This document shows, in pieces, positions 15,916-22,800 of a DNA stretch of 64,000 nucleotides (the first letter of the stretch is position 1; each line of letters opens with the position of its first letter). A program made the translations under genes and the position numbers. Under the pieces are notes generated by a model. The model searched no databases. It was not told the origin of the DNA and saw only the letters and a program-made list of their open reading frames with translations. The stretch lies in assembly GCF_024500045.1 (NCBI RefSeq), contig NZ_JTEO01000004.1, forward strand, positions 558,001 to 622,000, given 5' to 3'. The DNA comes from Methanolobus chelungpuianus (lineage in GTDB: Archaea; Halobacteriota; Methanosarcinia; Methanosarcinales; Methanosarcinaceae).

Positions 15916-16032
15916 ATGGTTAAAAGGAAAGATGAATGCTCAGTCCAAAAAAGAATGTTCAGGGATGTCCTGATAGTTGCAGTTTCCTTCGTTGCATTAT
16001 TCCTTTTTGCAAGAGTAGCTGGGTTAATTTGA
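15916..16032 (+). CDS. small single-helix membrane protein, 38 aa
   Basis: A short frame begins at ATG 15916 after AGGTGA at 15906-15911, a good ribosome-binding site, and ends at TGA 16030-16032. A box-A-like CATAAAAGATATAGG lies at about 15870-15884. The peptide has a charged N-terminus (MVKRKDECSVQKRMFRD) and one hydrophobic helix (VLIVAVSFVALFLFARVAGL). It sits beside an NSS-family symporter, on the other strand. Some bacterial NSS symporters have a tiny one-helix partner (MetS type), so a partner role is possible but only inferred. The region 16033-16196 holds no other gene. Confidence 0.6.
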   Translation: MVKRKDECSVQKRMFRDVLIVAVSFVALFLFARVAGLI

Positions 16033-16196
16033 TAATGGTTTATCAGACAAAGAATCAGATTGAAAAGATATCCCCTTTTGCAGGTTCCACGGGCTAGATC
16101 ATAAGGCACGCCTTTTAGAAGGGTATTTTCAGGCCGGTCATCTGTGGGTGAGTAGATGGCGGGAGTATACTCCTGATGACTCTTTATCCCGGTGAT

Positions 16197-17597
16197 TCAG
16201 AGAGCTGCCATCCAGCCTCCCACCATTAACAAAAGTATTATCAATGGCAGAACATAGACGATATAGGGACGTATCCACCGTGGAAAACGTATTCCTTCCC
16301 CGGCATTTGCCTCCTCTGTGAACTTATCCCATCCCCAGCCAAAGTTATAAGCGCAGAACAGTACGAAGGATATAGCACCTATTGGCAGCAGGTTATTGGT
16401 GAAGATGAAATCCTCCAGGTCAAGGATACCTGTCCCGGGTCCCAAAGGCTCTATCCGGCTCAATGTCCCGAAACTCAGGGCACATGGCAGGGACAGCAGG
16501 AACACTCCTACGCCGTTGAGGAGTGCAGCCTTTTTTCGGGTCCATCCCCATTCATCAATGGTGAATGCCATTAAATTCTCAAAGATAGCTATCACAGTGG
16601 TCATTGCGGCAAGTGAGAGGAACAGGAAGAACAGTGCACCCCATAGCTGGCCTCCTACTATTTGATTGAATATGTTCGGCAATGTCACAAAAATAAGACC
16701 CGGGCCTGACCCGGCATCAATACTAAAGGCAAAGGCAGCAGGTATTATCACAAGACCTGCAAGAAGTGCTACTGATGTGTCGAGCGCAACCACATTGATC
16801 GATTCCCCTGCAAGGCGTTTCTCCCTTCCTATATAGCTTCCGAAAACAGCCATGCCGCCAATGCCTATGCTGAGGGTGAAGAATGCCTGCCCCATGGCAG
16901 CGTTGACAGTTTCCCAGCTTAGCTGGGAAAAGTCCGGATATAGGTAGAAACTGATCCCTTCCATCGACCCGGGCAGTGTAACTGAGCGCACAACAAGCAC
17001 GATCAGTATAAAGAAAAGACCAGCCATCAATGACTTGCTTATCCTCTCAACACCTTTATGGAGTCCCCTGGAGCATACCCCGAATCCCAGTGCGACGACA
17101 ATTGCCATCCAGAATACGGTCTCCGCACTGTTTCCCAGAAAAGCACCGAAGGATGCGCCAATCTCCTCAGGTCCGAGTCCCGCGAACTTCCCGGTAAGTG
17201 TGTAGTACATATAGGCGATACTCCATCCGGCAACCGTGGTATAGAACATCAGTCCTACTACGCCACCAAGTATGGCCAGATATCCGAATATGTGCCATTT
17301 GCTTCCGGGCTTCTCAAGTTTCCTCATGGCATCTGCAATATTCAGCCTTCCGGCCCTGCCAATGGAATATTCCATTACAAGGACCGGGATGCCAAGAAGT
17401 AATAGGAATACGAGGTAAACTATAACAAAAGCTCCGCCGCCATACATTCCTGTAATGAAGGGAAAACGCCATACATTACCAAGTCCTATGGCGCATCCTG
17501 CTGACACCAGCAGAAAGCCAAGTCGTGTTGCAAGTTGCTCACGTTCGGGTCGGAGGTCTTTTTCAGACATATTGCCTGTCCTGTTACCTTCTGCCAA
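16197..17597 (-). CDS. sodium-dependent amino-acid symporter (NSS/SNF family)
   Basis: The 466-aa protein matches the length of prokaryotic NSS transporters. The start region RLGFLLVSAGCAIGLGNVWR and FPFITGMYGGGAFVIVYLVF are the signature first helices, where the unwound part of helix 1 (GCAIGLGNVWRFP) binds Na+ and substrate. Eleven to twelve helices follow, with QAFFTLSIGIGGMAVFGSYI forming the helix-6 site. The family imports amino acids with sodium; LeuT is the model. It lies 44 bases downstream of a PLP decarboxylase gene on the same strand, so the pair probably imports and decarboxylates the same amino acid. The exact substrate is not evident. Confidence 0.93.
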   Translation of the reverse strand: MAEGNRTGNMSEKDLRPEREQLATRLGFLLVSAGCAIGLGNVWRFPFITGMYGGGAFVIVYLVFLLLLGIPVLVMEYSIGRAGRLNIADAMRKLEKPGSKWHIFGYLAILGGVVGLMFYTTVAGWSIAYMYYTLTGKFAGLGPEEIGASFGAFLGNSAETVFWMAIVVALGFGVCSRGLHKGVERISKSLMAGLFFILIVLVVRSVTLPGSMEGISFYLYPDFSQLSWETVNAAMGQAFFTLSIGIGGMAVFGSYIGREKRLAGESINVVALDTSVALLAGLVIIPAAFAFSIDAGSGPGLIFVTLPNIFNQIVGGQLWGALFFLFLSLAAMTTVIAIFENLMAFTIDEWGWTRKKAALLNGVGVFLLSLPCALSFGTLSRIEPLGPGTGILDLEDFIFTNNLLPIGAISFVLFCAYNFGWGWDKFTEEANAGEGIRFPRWIRPYIVYVLPLIILLLMVGGWMAAL

Positions 17598-17641
17598 CTG
17601 TTCTTCAATAATCCTTCAATAGCATATGTCTCAGGAAATGA

Positions 17642-19138
17642 TCAGGCGAGTTCATTTCCAATCCGGATCACTTCCCTCACGAGAGTATCAAAGTCACTAT
17701 ACAGGCTGCGGTGGTTTGTGATTCCTACATGCAGGTAATTCCTGTTCCTTATGCTGACAGTTGAGGTGACAGCTATACCCTGCTCCTGCAGCTCGATCTC
17801 TATCTGCTTGTTCAGGTTGTCCAGGCCCGTTTCATCCAGACCAGGCCGCATGTAACGGAAGTTGACAATGTTCAGTGACACGGGCACCGCCAACTCAAGT
17901 TCCGGAGCAGCCTCAACCAGACGGGCAAGGTAGTGTGCCTGGTCAATATTCTGCTGTATGATCCGCCCGTACCTGGCAGTGCCGTGCTCCTTGATTGTCA
18001 TCCAAGCCTTGAGTGCATGGAAGCCGCGGGAGAGCTCAAACCCGTAGTCTGAGAGCCAATTCACATCGACGCCTGTTAAGCCGCGCTCTCCTTTGCCGTG
18101 GGCAAGGTAGGTAGGTGTCAGGGAGAACGCACTGCGGTGCTCGCCGGCGTTCCTGATCAGGATGCAGCCTATCGGATACTGCAGGTACATCCACTTATGC
18201 AGATCGAACGCCAGAGAGTCCGCCCTTTCCATTCCTGCTACGAGATACTTGTAGTCGGGAGTGATAGCCGCCCAGGCGCCAAAGGCACCGTCAACATGGA
18301 ACCAGCATTTTTCCTCCGCGCATATGTCTGCAAGAGCGTTGAGATCGTCTATGGCGGCTGTATTTGTCGTCCCTGCGCATCCGATGACGCACAGCGGCAG
18401 ACAGCCATTCTCACGGTCATCCGTGATAGCCTCTTTCAGGGCTGCCAGGTCAATCCTCAGTGAATCATCTACAGGGATCAGGCGCATTGCGTCTTTTCCG
18501 AAGCCAAGCAGTTCAACGGCCTTCTGGACAGAGGAGTGGGCTTCTTCCGAACAGTAGATGGTCATCTGCTGCGGCGCATTTTGCATTCCCCTGCTGCGTA
18601 CATCGAACTCTGCCATCTTGTTTCTCGCAACAGCTAAGCCAATTAAGTTTGAAGCTGAACAGCCGCTGGTTATAAGGCCGCTTGCAGTGGAGGGATAACC
18701 AAGAAGTGTTTTGCACCATTCGATGACCTGCAGTTCGACGTAGTTATTGCTGAGGTAGGAAAAGGATCCGCTGACGGCATCCGTTGAGGAGGCGAGCAGA
18801 TCTGCAAACATGCCCATCACGGTGCCTGACCCGGCAATCCAGCCCCAGAACCTAGGATGGCTGTTACCCAGCTGGTGAGGGCGTATGTACCGTAGATACT
18901 CCTGATATACATCATCGGCAGGTTCAGGATCTTCGGGAGGCGGACCTTCAAAATGGGCTTTCACATGCGTTGGCGCATGCTCCCATATCGGACGATCCCT
19001 TAACGTTTCTAAATAGTCCAATGCGTCATCAAGGATACTGTGGCCGAGGATGCGCATGGATTTCCAGTCTTTCGGATCCAGAGTCTCTTCAGGATACTCT
19101 TCAGTCTGCTTGCTCAGAATATCACCACCTACCCACAA
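17642..19138 (-). CDS. group II PLP-dependent amino-acid decarboxylase
   Basis: The 498-aa product has the features of pyridoxal-phosphate decarboxylases of the aromatic amino acid/glutamate group. GLITSGCSASNLIGLAVARN holds the PLP phosphate region, WFHVDGAFGAWAAITPDYK holds the aspartate that contacts the pyridine nitrogen, and LAFDLHKWMYLQYPIGCIL holds the PLP lysine in the D-x-H-K-W motif. The N-terminal GNSHPRFWGWIAGSGTVMGM segment is also typical. It produces an amine and CO2. The methanogen enzyme MfnA (tyrosine decarboxylase for methanofuran) is shorter, about 380-400 aa, so this looks like the longer bacterial type. The start is unsure: the only in-frame candidate is TTG 19138, with a GGTGGTGAT just inside. 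It is followed by an NSS symporter gene. Confidence 0.92.
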   Translation of the reverse strand: MWVGGDILSKQTEEYPEETLDPKDWKSMRILGHSILDDALDYLETLRDRPIWEHAPTHVKAHFEGPPPEDPEPADDVYQEYLRYIRPHQLGNSHPRFWGWIAGSGTVMGMFADLLASSTDAVSGSFSYLSNNYVELQVIEWCKTLLGYPSTASGLITSGCSASNLIGLAVARNKMAEFDVRSRGMQNAPQQMTIYCSEEAHSSVQKAVELLGFGKDAMRLIPVDDSLRIDLAALKEAITDDRENGCLPLCVIGCAGTTNTAAIDDLNALADICAEEKCWFHVDGAFGAWAAITPDYKYLVAGMERADSLAFDLHKWMYLQYPIGCILIRNAGEHRSAFSLTPTYLAHGKGERGLTGVDVNWLSDYGFELSRGFHALKAWMTIKEHGTARYGRIIQQNIDQAHYLARLVEAAPELELAVPVSLNIVNFRYMRPGLDETGLDNLNKQIEIELQEQGIAVTSTVSIRNRNYLHVGITNHRSLYSDFDTLVREVIRIGNELA

Positions 19139-19449
19139 GGATAAAAGATCAAAGGCCCTTAGTTTTGCCTGACTTTGCCAAGTTCAAACAAAGTAAGGAC
19201 ATGTTAAGATTATTTCTTTGGGAATATATGCTTTCTTGTGTGAACTGTCATGAACAGGGCGACATAGAAAATCATTCTCCGCCAGAGTAAGTGCTACCTG
19301 ATCGGATATCGGACATTCCCGCAGAAACACTGCGCCCGAGGAGTTCGAGCTCAAGGACGGCGGCGGCGCGGGCGGTGCTGTTGATGCCGGAGAAGTGGGT
19401 GCGAGGTGGAGTTAGGGGAAGGAGACTTATGATAGAGAATATCCTATAC
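19139..19449. other. intergenic region with a GC-rich outlier segment
   Basis: No well-supported gene is present. A 29-codon frame from ATG 19201 (ending HSPPE) has a CVNCHEQG segment but a poor ribosome-binding site. The segment 19328-19420 is strikingly GC-rich and repetitive in GGC/GCG compared with its surroundings and is open in several frames, which looks like a remnant of foreign DNA rather than an expressed gene. Confidence 0.4.
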
Positions 19450-19968
19450 TCACTCAATCTCAATATCATACCCCTTCAATAGTGAGATCACCTCAGGAAC
19501 AGAAAACTTCGTCTTCTTCAGGAAGTTATTATTCGGATCAATGTCATAGTTCTTTGCATTCCTGAAGGACGTGAAGCTTAGGTTAGTGTTCCTGAAGAGG
19601 CTGTTCTTAAGATCGGCGCCTTCGAAGGTTGCGTTTTTCAGGTTAGTGTTGACGAAATCGCAGTCATATACCTGGCAGCCGGCAAAGCTTGTGTTTTCCA
19701 GATCCATGTCTGAAAATACGGAGTAAGATATGAGGGAATCCTCAAATCCGATGGCAAGAAGGAAGTCGTTGCATTTTGAAAAGTCCAGGCCCATTACTTT
19801 GCACTTTTTGAATATGACATCCTGGAGCCTCGCATTGTTCAGATTTACGTTGGATAAGTTGCAGTTATCAAAGGTGCAGTCAATGAACTTTGAGTTGCTG
19901 AAGGAGGCATCTGTAAGATCGATGTCTTTAAAGGTTTCCTCTTCGAATTCTTTGTCCCGGTATTTCAT
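19450..19968 (-). CDS. pentapeptide-repeat protein
   Basis: The product (172 aa from ATG 19968; a TTG 17 codons upstream is also in frame) is built of A(D/N)LxX units: FKDIDLTDASFSNSKFIDCT, DNCNLSNVNLNNARLQDVIF, then DMDLENTSFAGCQVYDCDF and NTNLKNATFEGADLKNSLF. This folds as a right-handed quadrilateral beta-helix. The start MKYRDKEFEEETFKDIDL resembles the N-terminus of Qnr-like pentapeptide proteins, which protect DNA gyrase from inhibitors; methanogens do have gyrase, but this role is only a guess. The end (VPEVISLLKGYDIEIE) forms the closing helix. The gene sits at the left edge of the AT-rich decayed zone before the CRISPR locus. Confidence 0.88.
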   Translation of the reverse strand: MKYRDKEFEEETFKDIDLTDASFSNSKFIDCTFDNCNLSNVNLNNARLQDVIFKKCKVMGLDFSKCNDFLLAIGFEDSLISYSVFSDMDLENTSFAGCQVYDCDFVNTNLKNATFEGADLKNSLFRNTNLSFTSFRNAKNYDIDPNNNFLKKTKFSVPEVISLLKGYDIEIE

Positions 19969-20162
19969 AATCGGGATTAACTGTTCCCAGATTATATGCC
20001 TTATGGTTTTGTTAGACAAAACTCTGTCAGAAGCAGACCGGAAAGAAAAGAGATCTCTGACTTGCCGGCTGAGAAAGCAAGGGTGCCGGATGGTAACTCA
20101 TGTTACCACCGGAACTTCCTTGAACGGAGGGAACTAACCATCGTAATGCTGACAATAACCCC

Positions 20163-20189
20163 GTACATCCCGGCATTACCGGGATGTAC
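20163..20189. repeat. perfect inverted repeat, 11-bp arms
   Basis: GTACATCCCGG at 20163-20173 and CCGGGATGTAC at 20179-20189 pair perfectly around CATTA. It lies in the gene-poor stretch 20020-20560 with no flanking T-run. It could be a terminator-like hairpin, the remains of a mobile-element end, or a protein-binding palindrome. Confidence 0.5.
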
Positions 20190-20564
20190 CCCTGATTGCA
20201 CCCGCCAGTCCCGCAAGCCACCCACCCGTGGCCCCACTGGCCGCAATTCCCCGTTGAATCGCTCATACTCCACTTTTTGCACGCTGCTGCATTAGGATAA
20301 GGGCAAAGATTTACGTTTTGGGAAGCTGAGGGGATGGATTTTGCCCTTATTCCGTTTTGCAGTTGCACTCGTTTTTCCGTTTTTCTTGCCGGGATTCCGG
20401 CTGAGTTACATATCGTACCTATATGTAAACTGGTCATTGCAGTTTCCTGCGCTGCAGGTGTTTGTACCTGCAAGCCCTAATCACATCTAATTCTATATAA
20501 ATATATCTACACTGCATAATATAATGAGTGTCATCATCATGATATCCGGGATTTGCAAAGTAAG

Positions 20565-20945
20565 AGTTCACACTAAGGGCTCTGTAGAAACCCTCATCAA
20601 ACTCTTTGCCATTTTCCTGCAGAACTCACCTTTAATCTTTTTTTCTTCCTGTTTCGTAAGGAATTATAGATATTAATCGTAACTGTTCTCTTGTTAGTGA
20701 ATGAATGGCTTCGGAATCGTATCCTTTGTCCATGAGATAGTAGTTTGATTTCCGATTTCTATGACATTGCTTTAATAATCCATTGAAGTAAACAGACTTA
20801 GTTTTTCTAGTGAATTTACTCGTAGCTTTTTGCCAATAAAAATCATAACTGGTAATTTATCTCATCCAATTTGCCTTAACAAGAAATCAATAGATCATTG
20901 AAACCCGCTTTTTGCTAAAAAGTACTCTTTTTGAAAAACCGGCTG
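20565..20945 (-). pseudogene. IS5-type transposase fossil
   Basis: Reading leftward from about 20865, an uninterrupted stretch spells ITSYDFYWQKATSKF, then SVYFNGLLKQCHRNRKSNYY, then LMDKGYDSEAIHSLTREQLR and IPYETGRKKD before a stop at 20632-20634. The Y-x-x-DKGYDSE-x-IH segment is the second acidic block of IS5-family DDE transposases. After a frameshift the sequence continues as IKGEFCRKMAK and then, after another shift, EFDEGFYRA, which is the expected following region. Upstream, KKEYFLAKSGFQ and stops occupy 20870-20945. No intact ends were found. It is an inactive remnant, AT-rich like its surroundings. Confidence 0.7.
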
Positions 20946-21358
20946 GAGATTTATACTGATAGCAGTCACTCTAAAAATCAGTTAAATCTTTATGAGTATA
21001 TACCTGTACCTGATGATAAGATAGGAATGGGAATGAATGATTAATAGACATTTCCGAATATAGAATCCTCAATCATGAAATCAATTAAAAATGAGGACTA
21101 CGTACTGGAAAATGCCAATCCAAATCAAGAACAGGTGTATTATTTCTGTGCAGAATGGGAACATACTTCTCATAAAGCAGATAATCAGTAAAAATTATGT
21201 AGCAGTATCTGCGAATTTTGTCAGAAATAAGATGATAATAATCCTCGAATAGTACTATTTGTTGTTAGTAAATATGCAAAGATTACCCCTACAGCTCCTT
21301 CCACGTATGATACTGTTGAAAAAGCTCTTTGTAAAAGATAAGTGCCAGAGGCCTAAAT

Positions 21359-21623
21359 ATGTCATATGTGAATACCAGAAGCAGAGTCAATGAAACCTCT
21401 TCAGAAATTCTTGCTCTCTTACGTCTGCTTGATATCTCCAGCAAGATGATCAAGGAGATGCTCTTGAATTAAATCTAAGCGCTTTAGGCCCACGGAGGGA
21501 GATACAGTTCAATACCTCAGTGTTCTTGTTAATGCCATACAGGCTCACAATGCTATCCTGAAGGATACCGAGCTAAATGACATGAATAGGCGCCCAGCTG
21601 ATCTGGAGGCGCTAAAGTTATGA
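21359..21623 (+). pseudogene. frameshifted small gene upstream of the 21620 gene
   Basis: Three consecutive frames look coding: from ATG 21359, MSYVNTRSRVNETSSEILAL; then, one frame on, YLQQDDQGDALELNLSALG; then GDTVQYLSVLVNAIQAHNAI and LKDTELNDMNRRPADLEALK to the stop at 21621-21623. The last stop overlaps the start of the next gene (ATGA), a typical translational coupling. This suggests one gene of about 85 codons broken by two small indels, or sequencing errors. The family is not recognised. Between 20950 and 21358 other short coding-like pieces (for example TPTAPSTYDTVEKALCKR near 21310) are broken by stops, so this whole stretch appears to be decaying. Confidence 0.5.
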
Positions 21624-21955
21624 CATTCGAGGCAATTGAAAAAAGATTATCTCTACTTGAAAGACAAAGGCAAAAGGGAAGAGCAATATTCTTTTCTACC
21701 CAATTCGATAGATATGAGGATTACCTTGTAGAAGCAAAGAAAGCAAGAAATGAATGTCCTAGTATTTCAAGCATCAGCATCGTCCCTTCTGCAGATGAAC
21801 TCAGAAAGTGCCTTGAACGAATGGTAACAGCAGATACGGATGAAGATCTTATCGAGTCTGTCAGGGAACAATTTTCCTTACGCGAGCAGCAAGAGAAGGA
21901 TTATCAAGAGCGACTAAAATGCTGCCAAGAAGCATGGGATGATGGATTTGATTAA
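21620..21955 (+). CDS. hypothetical protein, 111 aa, coiled-coil-like
   Basis: The product is acidic, helical and without membrane segments: MTFEAIEKRLSLLERQRQKG, a central QFDRYEDYLVEAKKARNECP and a C-terminal coiled-coil-like EQFSLREQQEKDYQERLKC. I do not recognise it. The start overlaps the stop of the broken gene before it (ATGA), which suggests they once formed an operon. It ends 36 bases before the end of the convergent Csa3-like gene. Its position next to CRISPR genes is noted, but nothing in the sequence links it to their function. Confidence 0.6.
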   Translation: MTFEAIEKRLSLLERQRQKGRAIFFSTQFDRYEDYLVEAKKARNECPSISSISIVPSADELRKCLERMVTADTDEDLIESVREQFSLREQQEKDYQERLKCCQEAWDDGFD

Positions 21956-21991
21956 TTTCTATGTGCAGATAGTGGGGTGAGAAAAACAATA

Positions 21992-22591
21992 TTATATCAC
22001 CGCAAGTCTGCCCGAGTCTGTTATGCTGAAGCCGTCCTCGTCGGAGATATACCCCATGTCCTTAAGCTCCCTTATGTGGTTGTAGGCCATCCCCCTGGAG
22101 ATGCCCACCTTTGCGGCAATGGCGGTGACCGCCTTCTCCCCGAGCCTTATGTGCTCGAGGATGGCCTTCTTGGTGGGCGAGATGTTGAAGCTCAGGATAG
22201 GGAACTCCAGCATGAAGTTGTCTTCCTCCGTCACGTAGACGATCCTTTTGACCATATCACTGCGCGCATAGGCCCCGAACAGCGTCCCGAACGCCTGTGG
22301 TTTCCTGCCGCCGGAGACATTCAGTATAACTTGGTTGCCCCGGTCGTGCTCCTTCTCGATTGCATCCGCCACGTCCTGTGCAATCCTCACCGGATCGTAC
22401 AGCGAGGTGATAAGCTTCTTTATTTCGATTACTTTCCCGAAGGTGGCCTCCAGTATATTCTCAGCCTGAACCTTCTTGTCCACGGCTCCGTCTTCTGTGA
22501 TGATTATCACTTTTGAAGGAGAGAGGCGCGTTATGCAGACAAGCACGGGGTCGAGGGTGTATAGAGTGGTGATGAGTGTAAGATTGGGCAT
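21992..22591 (-). CDS. csa3: Csa3-like CRISPR regulator (CARF plus winged helix)
   Basis: The 199-aa product has an N-terminal Rossmann-like CARF domain: MPNLTLITTLYTLDPVLVCI with a loop and SPSKVIIITEDGAVDK, then a glycine-rich NQVILNVSGGRKPQAFGTLF, the ligand-facing motif of CARF proteins. The C-terminal third is a winged helix-turn-helix: KKAILEHIRLGEKAVTAIAA, GISRGMAYNHIRELKDMGYI and a wing ending at FSITDSGRLAVI. Csa3 proteins in archaea activate cas genes, spacer acquisition or array transcription, and bind cyclic oligoadenylate. It is read divergently from cas3 with 209 bases between. Csa3 is usually linked to type I-A, so its presence next to I-E is unusual. Its GC content is much higher than that of the neighbouring cas3. 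Confidence 0.85.
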   Translation of the reverse strand: MPNLTLITTLYTLDPVLVCITRLSPSKVIIITEDGAVDKKVQAENILEATFGKVIEIKKLITSLYDPVRIAQDVADAIEKEHDRGNQVILNVSGGRKPQAFGTLFGAYARSDMVKRIVYVTEEDNFMLEFPILSFNISPTKKAILEHIRLGEKAVTAIAAKVGISRGMAYNHIRELKDMGYISDEDGFSITDSGRLAVI

Positions 22592-22673
22592 CAGGAAGTG
22601 ATATGTTGATGATGCTATATATTTGTGTTTGGGATATGTAGGAGTATGTAATTTAGGGGGTGTTATTGTTTAA

Positions 22674-22740
22674 TTGCTGTATAGCAAAGTATATATCAGG
22701 GGTATACAATATTGCTGTTGTTAAATATTTGATATATCAG
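22674..22740. promoter_or_regulatory. candidate operator/promoter region between csa3 and cas3
   Basis: The 209-base divergent region holds a perfect inverted repeat TTGCT-GTAT-AGCAA at 22674-22687 and a direct repeat ATATATCAG at 22691-22699 and 22732-22740 (41 bases apart). A further half site ATTGCTG lies at about 22710-22716. TATA-like tracts (GTATATATC near 22689-22697; TTTGATATATC near 22729) could be box A elements. The likely regulator is the divergent Csa3-like protein; this is inferred. Confidence 0.45.
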
Positions 22741-22800
22741 ATAATTTGGTTATTTACAGTTAAGTTTTTTCATCTTTAATTCGCAGGAAGGGAGAATACA

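Noticed and set aside
20027-20473. Minus-strand frame of 148 codons with several Cys
   Set aside because: No ribosome-binding site, low-complexity composition and no recognisable family; it overlaps a decaying, gene-poor stretch.
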